The notes below the pieces were generated by a model. That model worked only from the letters and a program-made list of their open reading frames with translations, was not told the DNA's origin and made no database searches. This document shows positions 26,877 through 36,142 of a stretch of 64,000 nucleotides of DNA, one piece after another. The stretch is from positions 620,001-684,000 of the forward strand of contig CAWCBA010000002.1 in assembly GCA_963793675.1 (NCBI GenBank). Reading direction: 5' to 3'. How positions within the stretch are numbered: the stretch's first letter is position 1; each line of letters opens with the position of its first letter. Both the position numbers and the translations under genes were made by a program. Origin of the DNA: RPQJ01 sp963793675. Lineage in GTDB: Bacteria > Pseudomonadota > Gammaproteobacteria > Steroidobacterales > Steroidobacteraceae.

Positions 26877-28664
26877 CTAGTGCGGCGTTGGAAGGGCGCT
26901 GCCGTCACCCGCCGTCGCGAGTCGCTCCTCCGCGGCCGCGATCATCGCTTTGAACCGCGGATCATCACGCAGCGGATCGAGATCCGGATCAACCTTCGCA
27001 TGGTGCATGAAGCCGCCGGCGAACTTCGCAAGAACGGGTTCCAACATGTCGAGCGCAGCATCCGATTCTTTTAAGTGGACGCTAAGTGCGCAGGCGAAGT
27101 TGTAGCGCATGTTCAGATTGTCGGGATCGATCAGCAGCGCGCGATTCATGCGTTGCTTGGCTCGCTCGGACTCGCCCAGCGCCGCGAGCGCGTAGGCGCT
27201 GTAACCGGTAATTGCTCCATTGTTCGCATCGTGCGCAAGAGCACTCTCGGTGCGCACGAGTGCGATTCGCGCGGCGCGCAACGTATTCCGGGAATCGGCA
27301 ACGGCCGTGTAACAGGTCAGCAACATGCAGGCCGAGTTGACGTCCGTCTCCACGAGCGCCATGGCCTTCTCGAAATACCGGATGGCGTCCTCCAGCCGCT
27401 GCCGCCTGAAGCTGAAGTACCCAGCTGACCGGTTGACCTCGTAGGACTCAGGATCGAGGCGCAGGGCGATCGCGATCTCGGGGGCCCCTTCATCGTAAAG
27501 GCCGCGTTCAGCAAGGATGGCGCCCTTGATCGCGTGGGCCTCGGCCAGGTTGGCGTCCAGCGCCAGGGCGCGTTCTGCGGCCGCCAATCCGTCATCGGCC
27601 GTTCCACCGCGCAGATGGCGCAACTGCGTCTGTCCCTCGGCCATTAGCGCCCAGGCGCGTGCGTAGTTGGGGTCGATCTCCGTGGCACGCGAGCAAAGGC
27701 GAATGATCGCAGCCGCCGCCCGATCGTCGGCGGTATTGCTCGTGATATAGGTCTGGCGCGCCATCAGATAAAGGTTGTACGCCTCGACATTGTCGGTGCC
27801 GCGCTGCTCGATGGCCTTCTTCTCTTCCGGCAGCAGCTTCAGCTTCAGCGCCTTGACGATGGCCTGCGAGATTTCGTCCTGCAGCGTGAAGATGTCGTTC
27901 AGGTCGCGGTCATAGCGCTCCGCCCAGACGCTGTCGTTGGTCAATCCGTCAACCAGCTGGGCGGTAATGCGGACCCGGCCCCCCGCCTTGCGCACGCTGC
28001 CCTCGAGCACGTGGCTGACCTTCAGTTCGCGGGCCACTTTCGGCACATCGACCTGCTTGCCCTTGTACATGAAGGCGCTGTTGCGGGACGCGACTGCGAG
28101 TGCCGAAACCTTGCTCAGGTCGGTAATGACGTCCTCGCTGATGCCGTCGCTGAAGTACTCCTGTTCCGGATCGCCGCTCATGTTGGCGAACGGCAGGACA
28201 CAGATCGCCAGGCGCGGCGGGGCGGTAGACGGCGCCGGCTGCGCGCCCGTGGCTGCCGCTGCAGGCGCATCCCGGCGGGCGATCATTGCGCTGAGCGACC
28301 GCAGCAGCGACTGGAATGGAGCACTCGCAGGGTCTTCACCCCAACCGTCCAGTTCAGTCGTGTGAATCGCCCGCACATCCATCGGCAGGCTGGCGCCCTC
28401 AAACCGCACCGGGACCAGCGTGCCGCGGTCGGCCGCCTCGCGCGCCTCGCCCCGCACCCAGCGTGATGACGCCGAGGTCGGCGTCCAGACCACCAGTACG
28501 GCCTTGGCCGACTTCAGTTCGACTTCGATCTGGTCGTCGAACTGCTGCCCGGCGTCGATCTCCGGATCCCACCATACCGACCAGCCCTGTGCCTGGATCG
28601 CGGCCACCAGCGGCGCCACGCGCGCCTTGTCGCCGCGAGCGTAGGAAACGAAAACATCAGCCAT
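26877..28664 (-). CDS. TIR domain - TolB-N-like domain - TPR protein
   Basis: 595 residues, intact. An N-terminal TIR domain (1-130: ADVFVSYARGDKARV, WSVWWDPEI, SSRWVRGEAREAA) is followed by a domain like that of the adenylate-cyclase/FlgO group (about 150-285: LAICVLPFANMSGDPEQEYF, SDGISEDVITDLSKV, VARELKVSHVLEGSVRKAG) and TPR repeats (about 300-570). Glu73 in WVRGE aligns with the catalytic glutamate of NAD-cleaving TIR domains (WVHKE in SARM1). No cyclase domain is present. Cytoplasmic sensor or effector; role unknown. Confidence 0.88.
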   Translation of the reverse strand: MADVFVSYARGDKARVAPLVAAIQAQGWSVWWDPEIDAGQQFDDQIEVELKSAKAVLVVWTPTSASSRWVRGEAREAADRGTLVPVRFEGASLPMDVRAIHTTELDGWGEDPASAPFQSLLRSLSAMIARRDAPAAAATGAQPAPSTAPPRLAICVLPFANMSGDPEQEYFSDGISEDVITDLSKVSALAVASRNSAFMYKGKQVDVPKVARELKVSHVLEGSVRKAGGRVRITAQLVDGLTNDSVWAERYDRDLNDIFTLQDEISQAIVKALKLKLLPEEKKAIEQRGTDNVEAYNLYLMARQTYITSNTADDRAAAAIIRLCSRATEIDPNYARAWALMAEGQTQLRHLRGGTADDGLAAAERALALDANLAEAHAIKGAILAERGLYDEGAPEIAIALRLDPESYEVNRSAGYFSFRRQRLEDAIRYFEKAMALVETDVNSACMLLTCYTAVADSRNTLRAARIALVRTESALAHDANNGAITGYSAYALAALGESERAKQRMNRALLIDPDNLNMRYNFACALSVHLKESDAALDMLEPVLAKFAGGFMHHAKVDPDLDPLRDDPRFKAMIAAAEERLATAGDGSALPTPH

Positions 28665-28726
28665 GCCTGTGGAACCTCAACCGGATGATCGCCGCGTTCG
28701 CATTCGCGCCGCGCGTAGCTTATCCG

Positions 28727-29230
28727 CTACGACTCCAGGATGTGCCGTCCCTTCTGGATCGCCAGCGCGCCGCTGCGCACCACCTCGAGCACTTCGCCGA
28801 AGTTCGCGACTTCCGCCATGAAGCGGTTGATGTCGGCTTCGCTGCTGGTGAGTTCGATGGTGAAGCTGTCGGCAGCGTCCCACAGCACGCGGCCGCCCGC
28901 ACGCTGGGTGGCGGACCAGAGCGAGCCGACCTGGGTTGCCTTGGCCTTGACCTTGATCAGCAGCAGCTCACGCTCGAAGTGCTCCTCGCGCGTGACGTCC
29001 TCGACGTCGACCACGTCCACCAGCTTCAGGGATTGCTGCGTGATCTGGTGGATGACGGCGTCATTGCCGGTCGTCACCAGCGTCAGGCGCGAGACCGTGG
29101 GATCGTCCGTCGCCGCGACGTTCAGCGATTCGATGTTGTAGCCGCGGGTCGAGAACAGGCCTGCCACGCGGGTCAGCGCGCCGGATTCGTTTTGCAGGGT
29201 GATGGCGATGATGTGGCGCTGGCTAGGCAC
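28727..29230 (-). CDS. ilvN: Acetolactate synthase small (regulatory) subunit
   Basis: 167 residues with an N-terminal ACT domain: HIIAITLQNESGALTRVAGLF and FSTRGYNIESLNVA, which binds valine for feedback control, and the C-terminal activating domain ending LAIQKGRHILES. It switches on and regulates the catalytic subunit encoded by the divergent gene. Usually the small-subunit gene follows the large one in an operon; here it points away, 180 bases apart. Confidence 0.97.
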   Translation of the reverse strand: MPSQRHIIAITLQNESGALTRVAGLFSTRGYNIESLNVAATDDPTVSRLTLVTTGNDAVIHQITQQSLKLVDVVDVEDVTREEHFERELLLIKVKAKATQVGSLWSATQRAGGRVLWDAADSFTIELTSSEADINRFMAEVANFGEVLEVVRSGALAIQKGRHILES

Positions 29231-29410
29231 GGCGGGCTCCGGGAAACAGTATCTCTATGATTTTATTGCGGAAACAGGCAACCGGGTGGCCGGGTCCCGG
29301 ACCCCAGAATAGGGGATCGGATGGGAGCCGCCTAGATGGACGCGCGGCGGCGGCGGCTGTTAGTCTCGTTTGCATCGCAACATAATCGTTCCACACCCGT
29401 CGCAACGAGC
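29231..29410. promoter_or_regulatory. Divergent control region of acetolactate synthase genes
   Basis: 180 bases between the divergent starts of the two acetolactate synthase subunit genes. It must hold both promoters. A relatively AT-rich part (29246-29275, with TATCTCTATGATTTTATTG) is a likely promoter site for the small-subunit side. I see no leader peptide rich in branched-chain codons and no clear attenuator hairpin, so regulation is more likely by a protein than by attenuation. Confidence 0.4.
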
Positions 29411-31282
29411 ATGCCCGTGACCAGCATCGCCGCCAGTCCCCTGCCGACCACTCCGTCCGCGCACCCGCGGGCCGGCCAGTCCATGAGCGGAGCGGAGATC
29501 ATCGTGCAGGTGCTGGCGGACGAAGGCGTCGACACCATCTTCGGCTACAGCGGCGGCGCGATCCTGCCGACCTACGACGCGATCTTCCGTCACAACGACC
29601 AGCAATCGAAGCTCGCCGAGGGCGCACGCCCGATGCCGCTGATCGTGCCGGCCAACGAGCAGGGCGCGGGTTTCATGGCTGCCGGTTACGCGCGGGCGAG
29701 CGGCAAGGTGGGCGTCTGTGTCGTGACGTCGGGACCGGGCGCGACCAACACGGTCACGCCGGTGCGCGACTGCACCGCGGATTCGATCCCGATCGTCGTG
29801 ATCTGCGGCCAGGTAGGCACCTCCGCCATCGGCACCGATGCGTTCCAGGAAGCGCCCGTCTCCAACATCATGGGCGCCGTCTCGAAGCACTGCTTCCTCG
29901 TCACGGATCCGGCCAAGCTCGAAGCGACCGTGCGCACAGCGTTCGAGATCGCGCGCTCAGGCCGTCCGGGCCCGGTCGTGATCGACATCCCCAAGGATGT
30001 CCAGAACTGGCAGGGCAACTACCAGGGCAGCGGCCTGCTGCCGATACGCGGCTATCACGCGCGCATGCAGGCGCTGCGCCGCCGCACGCTCGCAGACGAG
30101 CACGCGACGAAATTCTTCCAGATGCTCGGCGAAGCCGAGCGCCCGCTGATCTACGCCGGCGGCGGCGTCATTCACAGCGAGTCGGCGGACGAGTTGCGGG
30201 CCTTCGCCCACGAATTCGGCATACCCGTCGTCACCACGCTGATGGGCATCGGCACGTACGACACGACCGATCCGCTCTCGCTGCACATGCTGGGCATGCA
30301 CGGCACGGCGTTCGCGAACTACGCCGTCGACGACTGCGATTTCCTGCTTTGCGTCGGCGCCCGCTTCGACGACCGTGTCGCGGGCGTACCGTCGAAGTTC
30401 GCGCGCAACGCGAAGCGCATCGCGCACATGGACGTCGACGCTTCGGAGATCAACAAGGTCAAGCGCGTGCAGTGGAGCCATGTCGGCCTGCTGCGCCCGG
30501 CGTTGCAGAAGCTGCGCCTGCAGGGCAAGGGCGCGGGCTTCAAGCGCGACTGGTCGCCGTGGCACGCGCACGTCGCCGGGCTGAAGCGCCGTCACGCGAT
30601 GAATTACGACCGCGACAGCGAACTGATCCAGCCGTACTACGTGATCGAGGAGATCAACCGCATTACGCGCGGTGAAGCCGTGATTGCGACCGGCGTCGGC
30701 CAGCACCAGATGTGGGCGGCCCAGTACTTCGATTTCCGTGAGCCGCGCCTGTGGCTCACCTCGGGCAGCATGGGCACGATGGGGTTCGGCCTGCCCGCGG
30801 CGATCGGCGCGCAGTTCGCCCGTCGCGACAAGCTCGTGATCGACATCGACGGCGATGCCAGCATCCGCATGAACCTCGGCGAACTCGAGACCGTCACGAC
30901 CTACGACCTGCCGATCAAGGTCGTCGTGCTGAACAACTTCGGCGACGGCATGGTCAAGCAATGGCAGAAGCTGTTCTTCAAGGGCCGCCTGTCGGCCAGC
31001 GACAAGTCGCTGCACAAGAAGGACTTCGTCAAGGCCGCGCAGGCCGACGGCTACCAGTTCGCCGTGCGGCTCGACCGCAAGGCGGACGTGCCGCGGGTGG
31101 TGAAGGAATTCATCGAATTCAAGGGTCCGGCCTTCCTCGAGGTGATCATCGATACGGAAGCGGGTGTGTACCCGATGGTGGGCCCGGGCCAGGCCTACGA
31201 TGAAATGATCACGGGCGATTTCATCGAATCGCGGGCGGCAAAACGGACGACGGCAGAGCCGGGCGCTTCCGAGATGTTCTGA
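29411..31282 (+). CDS. ilvB: Acetolactate synthase large (catalytic) subunit
   Basis: 623 residues from ATG 29411, slightly long because of a 28-residue N-terminal extension before MSGAEIIVQVLADEGV. ThDP enzyme of valine, leucine and isoleucine synthesis. Catalytic glutamate in PANEQGAGFMAAGYARA; FAD/ThDP region TSGPGATNTVTPVRDC; metal site DIDGDASIRMNLGELE followed by VVLNNFGDGM. The frame is intact. It condenses pyruvate with pyruvate or 2-oxobutyrate (the latter made by threonine dehydratase, also in this window at 47868-49391). Confidence 0.96.
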   Translation: MPVTSIAASPLPTTPSAHPRAGQSMSGAEIIVQVLADEGVDTIFGYSGGAILPTYDAIFRHNDQQSKLAEGARPMPLIVPANEQGAGFMAAGYARASGKVGVCVVTSGPGATNTVTPVRDCTADSIPIVVICGQVGTSAIGTDAFQEAPVSNIMGAVSKHCFLVTDPAKLEATVRTAFEIARSGRPGPVVIDIPKDVQNWQGNYQGSGLLPIRGYHARMQALRRRTLADEHATKFFQMLGEAERPLIYAGGGVIHSESADELRAFAHEFGIPVVTTLMGIGTYDTTDPLSLHMLGMHGTAFANYAVDDCDFLLCVGARFDDRVAGVPSKFARNAKRIAHMDVDASEINKVKRVQWSHVGLLRPALQKLRLQGKGAGFKRDWSPWHAHVAGLKRRHAMNYDRDSELIQPYYVIEEINRITRGEAVIATGVGQHQMWAAQYFDFREPRLWLTSGSMGTMGFGLPAAIGAQFARRDKLVIDIDGDASIRMNLGELETVTTYDLPIKVVVLNNFGDGMVKQWQKLFFKGRLSASDKSLHKKDFVKAAQADGYQFAVRLDRKADVPRVVKEFIEFKGPAFLEVIIDTEAGVYPMVGPGQAYDEMITGDFIESRAAKRTTAEPGASEMF

Positions 31283-31364
31283 GGCGTTGGTCGCTGGCGT
31301 TGATCGCTGCAGGCGACAGGCGAGCGTCACCTGTTGCCCGCCGGTTTCGTTGATACTCGCGCCC

Positions 31365-32632
31365 ATGGCGCCTCAACCCGTCAGTCCACCGCCATTCGCC
31401 GAAGCCGCCCGCTTCTGGGCGAAACTCGGGTTCGTTTCCTTCGGCGGCCCCGCCGGCCAGATCGCCATTCTCCACCGTGAGGTCGTCGAGCATCGCCGCT
31501 GGCTCGACGACCGCGAGTTCACGCGCGCGCTGAACTTCTGCATGTTGCTGCCGGGTCCCGAAGCCCTGCAGCTCGCGATCTTCCTCGGCTGGAAGTTGCA
31601 CGGCATCCGCGGCGGGCTCGTTGCGGGGCTGGGCTTCGTTCTTCCGGCTGTGCTGCTGCTGTTCGCGCTTTCGTATGTCTACGTGGCGCATGGGTCGCTG
31701 TCCTGGGTGTCGGCGCTGCTGTACGGCCTGAAAGCCGCCGTCGTCGCGCTGGTGCTGCAGGCGATGGTGCGCATCGCGCGCCGTGCGCTGAAATCATCGC
31801 TGCACGTGGTCCTTGCGTCTCGCGTCGTTCGTGGCGCTCGAATTCGCGCGCGTGCCGTTTCCCGTCGTGTTGCTGCTGGCAGCGGCGGTGGGCGCGTACC
31901 TCGCACGTCACGCAGCGCCGAGTGACGGAGCCGCTGCCGACGCGGCCCCCCCGCGCGGCGCCCAGACCGCCAGGATCGCCGTCGTCGGTCTCGCGCTGTG
32001 GCTGACGCCACTGCTCGTCGTGAGTGGCCACGCTCGGCGGCAGCTCGCTGTGGACGGCCATTTACCTGTTCTTCACCAAGGCCGCGCTGGTCACCTTCGG
32101 CGGCGCGTACGCCGTGCTCGGCTACGTCACGAGCCAGCTCGTCGACAAGCTCGCATGGGTCACGGCGGACCAGTCCGTCGCCGGGTTGGCGCTCGCGGAA
32201 ACGACGCCGGGCCCGTTGATCATCGTGCTGCAGTTCATGGGGTTCATGGCCGGCTGGAACCAGCCCGGACCGTTGTCGCCATTCGGCTCGGCGCTGCTTG
32301 CAGGCGCGCTCGCGACCTGGGCGACGTTCCTGCCGTCGTTCCTGTTCATCCTGCTCGGCGCGCCTTACGTCGAGCGACTCACGCGCAACGCGCGCATCGA
32401 AGGGGCGCTCGGCGCGATCACCGCGGCGGTCGTCGGCGTGATCGCGACATTGGTGTTGCTGCTCGCACAGGTCGTGCTGTTTCCGGACGGATGGCGCGCC
32501 ACGCCGGACTGGAACGCCGTGCTGATCGCGCTCGCGGCGTGGTTCCTGCTCGAGCGCGCGCGCTGGCCGCTCGGGCCCGTGCTGCTGGCGGCCGCGGCGA
32601 GCGGGTTATTGCTGCGACTGTTGCAGCAGTGA
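31365..32632 (+). CDS. chrA: Chromate transporter, ChrA family (two frame breaks)
   Basis: About 422 residues when two frame changes (near 31815 and 32018) are bridged. Two homologous halves are visible, each with the CHR motif: KLGFVSFGGPAGQIAILHRE in the first and KAALVTFGGAYAVLGYVTSQ in the second, and the paired motifs LLPGPEALQLAIFLGW and AETTPGPLIIVLQFMGF. ChrA exports chromate across the inner membrane; in many bacteria such genes also exist without metal resistance. The stop overlaps the convergent DsbA-like gene by 27 bases. Confidence 0.9.
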
Positions 32633-33286
32633 GTCGAGCCGCTGCTGGAACACCTCGAACGGCTTGGCTCCGGACATCAACTCGCCTTCGAACTCGCCGT
32701 TGACGACCCGGCCGATCACGAACGACGGCGTCGACGCGATGCCGCTCGAGGCTGCCAGCGCCGCATCGGCACGCACGGCTGCCAGCACGGCGGGGTCGGC
32801 GCGGCAGCTCTCGAAGCGGGTGGTGTCCAGCCCGAATGTGCCCGCCAGCTCCACGTAGCGTCCCTGGCTCAGGAGCGACTGGTCGCGGAACAGCGCCTCG
32901 CGGTACTCCCAGAACTTGCCCTGCTGCCCCGCGCAGCGCGCAGCCACGGCCGCGGGGAGGGCGAATTCGTGCATCGGCAGCGGCAGGTCGCGCGTGGCGA
33001 ACCGGACCTTGCCCGTATCGACGTAGCGTTCGCGCAGCAGCGGCCAGGTGTCGTGGGCGAAGCGCGCGCAGTACGGGCACTGCAGGTCCGTGAATTCGAT
33101 GATCATGACCTGTGCCTCGGCGGAGCCGAGGATGCGTTCGTCGGCCGGGGAATCCTGGCCTGCGACCGGTGAGGCGACGGGGGCGTCGGCCGTCCGGGCG
33201 GTAGACGCGCACCCGGCTGCGCCGGCCAGTGCGACCAGGGCTGGCACGAGCAGTGCCCGCAGGGTCGACGCGACGTTCTTTTGCAT
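32606..33286 (-). CDS. DsbA-like thioredoxin-fold lipoprotein
   Basis: 226 residues from ATG 33286. A signal peptide ends in lipobox LAGAAGC. The redox motif CPYC lies in EFTDLQCPYCARFAHDTWP; the cis-proline loop is STPSFVIG (TP). This pattern fits periplasmic DsbA/DsbG-type and BdbD-like thiol oxidoreductases, here probably anchored to a membrane by lipid. Partner DsbB is not nearby. No clear ribosome site precedes the ATG, so the start rests on the signal peptide. Confidence 0.9.
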   Translation of the reverse strand: MQKNVASTLRALLVPALVALAGAAGCASTARTADAPVASPVAGQDSPADERILGSAEAQVMIIEFTDLQCPYCARFAHDTWPLLRERYVDTGKVRFATRDLPLPMHEFALPAAVAARCAGQQGKFWEYREALFRDQSLLSQGRYVELAGTFGLDTTRFESCRADPAVLAAVRADAALAASSGIASTPSFVIGRVVNGEFEGELMSGAKPFEVFQQRLDSLLQQSQQ

Positions 33287-33365
33287 GGGGAGAGAGCCTG
33301 CGTCGGAACGAGGATGACCGCAAGTGCCGCTGCCCGGACCGTGACGTCCGCGGTAACATCCGCGC

Positions 33366-33785
33366 ATGAAGTACCTGCACACGATGGTCCGCGTCACCGA
33401 CATCGACGCCTCGCTCAAGTTCTATTGTGACGCGCTCGGACTGCGCGAACTGCGCCGCACCGAGTATCCCAAGGGCCGGTTCACGCTGGTGTTCCTGGCC
33501 GCGCCCGGGGACGACGACGCGCAGGTCGAGCTCACCTACAACTGGGATCGCGAGGAGTACGGCAGCGGTCGCGCCTTTGGCCATCTCGCGTACGAGGTCG
33601 ACGACGTCTACGCGACGTGCCGTCGTCTCATGGAACATGGTGTCACGATCAACCGTCCGCCGCGCGATGGCCGCATGGCCTTCGTCAGGTCGCCGGACAA
33701 CATTTCAATCGAGTTGCTGCAGAAGGGCGTGGCACAGGCGCCGGCCGAACCCTGGCTGAGCATGCCGAATATCGGCGTCTGGTGA
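33366..33785 (+). CDS. Glyoxalase I-like VOC protein
   Basis: 139 residues. The two beta-alpha-beta-beta-beta modules carry the four glyoxalase I metal ligands: His5 (KYLHTMVRV), Glu in VELTYNW, His in FGHLAYEVDD and Glu in ISIELLQKG. Closely resembles GloA, which turns the hemithioacetal of methylglyoxal and glutathione into lactoylglutathione. The C-terminal 15 residues (PAEPWLSMPNIGVW) extend beyond E. coli GloA. Likely detoxification in the cytoplasm. Confidence 0.92.
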   Translation: MKYLHTMVRVTDIDASLKFYCDALGLRELRRTEYPKGRFTLVFLAAPGDDDAQVELTYNWDREEYGSGRAFGHLAYEVDDVYATCRRLMEHGVTINRPPRDGRMAFVRSPDNISIELLQKGVAQAPAEPWLSMPNIGVW

Positions 33786-33856
33786 CGGCGTCGCGCATGC
33801 GAAGACTGCCGGCACGTTCGGTACGCTGGTCGCGGTAGTCGCCGATTGATCAGGCC

Positions 33857-34996
33857 ATGGGCAGAGCGCCGTCCTCGACCGCACGTCAGCTCTGTGCCGC
33901 ATGGCCACCGACGATGCTCGCCATGCTCATTGCCTGGTCGGCGCCGGCCGACGGCGGCGAGTTCGGCGCCTCGTGGACCGGCGACTTCGCCACGGTCGCG
34001 AGCGGCGGGCTCGAGCGCGGCGACCGGCACATGGGGCTCGTCGAACTCACCTTCGACCGCGACTTCAAGTTCCTTGGTCGCGAAAACGCCCTGCATCTCT
34101 CCGTGCAGCATGTGTACGGCGGCGGATTCTCCGAATTCCAGGTCGGTGACCTGCAGACCGTCAGCAATATCGAAGCCGATGACGGTACGCGCCTGCTCGA
34201 AGCCTGGGTCGACGTCCCGCTGACCGCCAACAGTTCCGTGCTGATCGGGCGCTATGACCTCAACAGCGAGTTCGATGTCATCGAAGCCGGGGGGTTGTTC
34301 CTTTCCAGTTCGCAGGGCATCGGGCCCGACATTTCACAGACTGGCGCGGCGGGCCCATCCATCTTTCCACGCACCGCGTTCGGTATCCGCCTGCAGCAGC
34401 AACACCAAGGCCGCGGCACTCTCAGGGGTGCGGCGCTCGACGTCGAAGCGTCATCGGATGCGGATTCCGGCGGTGTCCCGTTCGCAGGCGGCGCGATGCT
34501 CATACTCGAATACGAATTTCCGCTGCAGTCCGCGCGGGTCAGGACGGGCGCGTGGCGGTTCACCCAGAGCAAGGCTGCCGTGTCCGATCCGCAGGATCGG
34601 GGCAGTGAGTATGGGGGCTATGCCTCAGTCGAGCGCAAGCTTGGGGCGAACCTCGTCGTTCATGGCCGGTTCGGCATGGCGAACCCCAGGGTCTCGCGCA
34701 TCGGGCTCTACGCCGGCGGCGGTGTCGCGCACACCGGGGGCCTGCTGCCGGGCCGCGAGGACGCCATCGGTTTCGCGTTCGGCTATGCGCGCAACGGCCG
34801 CGAATATCAGGATGCAATGCGGGCAGAAGGCTTCGCCGTGACTTCAGGTGAGCTGGCCTGTGAACTCACCTGGCGCATTCCCTTCGGCGAGCACCTCGTG
34901 CTGCAGCCGGATGTGCAGTACGTCGTCGATCCCGACACCAACCCGGACATCGCCGATGCGCTGGTGCTGATCCTGCGCGTCGAACTCTCGCTATAG
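33857..34996 (+). CDS. OprB-family carbohydrate porin
   Basis: 379 residues. A signal peptide (about 1-32, ending SAPADG) leads to a beta-barrel with OprB features: YDLNSEFDVIEAGGLFLSSS, SQGIGPDISQTG, FPRTAFGIRL and GIALGYA-like AIGFAFGYARNG. The C-terminus ends LILRVELSL. Outer-membrane sugar channel by family; solute unknown. The gene is preceded by a short 71-base gap after the glyoxalase gene, so it may be co-transcribed. Its stop overlaps the convergent murB gene by 6 bases. Confidence 0.87.
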   Translation: MGRAPSSTARQLCAAWPPTMLAMLIAWSAPADGGEFGASWTGDFATVASGGLERGDRHMGLVELTFDRDFKFLGRENALHLSVQHVYGGGFSEFQVGDLQTVSNIEADDGTRLLEAWVDVPLTANSSVLIGRYDLNSEFDVIEAGGLFLSSSQGIGPDISQTGAAGPSIFPRTAFGIRLQQQHQGRGTLRGAALDVEASSDADSGGVPFAGGAMLILEYEFPLQSARVRTGAWRFTQSKAAVSDPQDRGSEYGGYASVERKLGANLVVHGRFGMANPRVSRIGLYAGGGVAHTGGLLPGREDAIGFAFGYARNGREYQDAMRAEGFAVTSGELACELTWRIPFGEHLVLQPDVQYVVDPDTNPDIADALVLILRVELSL

Positions 34997-36039
34997 CCGG
35001 AACTTCGCACCGACGATGCGCGGTTCGGGCTCCAGTGCGACGCCGAATTTTTCCTGCACCGAAGCTGCCACGCGCTGCGCGAGCGCCAGCAACTGCGGAC
35101 CGGTGGCCTGGCCGAGGTTGACCAGCACCAGGGCGTGCTGCGCCGACACGGCGGCATCGCCGTCCCTGCAACCGCGCCATCCTGCCTGTTCGATCAGCCA
35201 GGCCGCGGAGAGCTTGCGCTCGGCATCGGTCGACGCCGGGAAGACGGGCACACCCTCGAAGCGCGACTGCAGTTCGACAGCGATTGCACGCGTGACGACC
35301 GGGTTCTTGAAGAAGCTGCCGGCGTTACCCGCGACGGCAGGGTCCGGCAGCTTGCGCCGGCGAATGCGTCGCACCGCCGCGGCCACGTGGCGCGGCGTCG
35401 GGTCCAGTCCTCCCATCGCGGCAAGTTCCTCGCTGAGCCCGGCGTACGAGAGATTCGTCGCGCCGGACCGTGGCAGCCGCAGCTCGATAGCCGTGACGAT
35501 CCGGCGATCGGGCTCGCGCTTGAACACGCTGTCGCGATAACCGAATCCGCAGCGCTCGGCCGTCAGCCGGTCGAAGGCAGCCGCCTGGCGGTCATAGACG
35601 TGCACGGCCGCGATGAACCTGCCGACCTCGACGCCGTAGGCGCCGATGTTCTGGATGGGTGCGGCGCCCGCCTGGCCGGGAATCAACGCAAGGTTCTCGA
35701 GGCCCTGCAGGCCCTGGTCGAGCGTCCAGTCGACCAGCGCGTCCCATTCGAACCCGGCATCGACGTGCACCAGCGCGTGATCGCCGTCGTCGCCCACGAT
35801 GCGGGCCGAATGGCACTGCAGGTGAACCAGGCAACCGTCGAACCGCTCGGTGGCGAACAGCACGTTGCTGCCTGCACCGAGCACCATCAGCGGCAGGCCT
35901 GCAGCGCGGGCTCGTCCAGCAGGGCAGGCAGCGCGGCCGCATCGTGCACGGTCGCCAGGCAACGGGCGCGGGCGTCCAGGTGAAACGTGTTCCTGTCGCG
36001 CAATGGCACGTCCCAGGCAAGCGAATACGCGGCGGCCAT
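34991..36039 (-). CDS. murB: UDP-N-acetylenolpyruvoylglucosamine reductase (one frame break)
   Basis: About 349 residues. ATG 36039 has GGAGG six bases upstream. FAD-binding N-terminal part (LRDRNTFHLDARARCLATV; MVLGAGSNVLF), substrate part IPGQAGAAPIQNIGAYGVE and the catalytic serine in GNAGSFFKNP are all present; the C-terminal glutamate is in LEPEPRIVG. One base is missing near 35893 (CCC read as CC), shifting the frame after LDEPALQA. MurB is essential for peptidoglycan, so a real frameshift here would be lethal; this is good evidence that such breaks are sequence errors. Confidence 0.93.
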
Positions 36040-36142
36040 CCAGCCCTCCAGGGGCATGCGGCGAAGGGCGGTGAGCTTGCCACTGCGCGAGTGCATCCGT
36101 CACTATGCAGGCAAGGCCGCATGCCGAAGGGCCCGCTCCACC

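Noticed and set aside
26877..28664. TIR-TPR gene as a defence island
   Set aside because: No other defence gene, mobile element or integrase nearby; kept only as a single-gene observation.
29957..31366. 469-codon minus-strand reading opposite ilvB
   Set aside because: Shadow; the plus strand has an intact, conserved acetolactate synthase.
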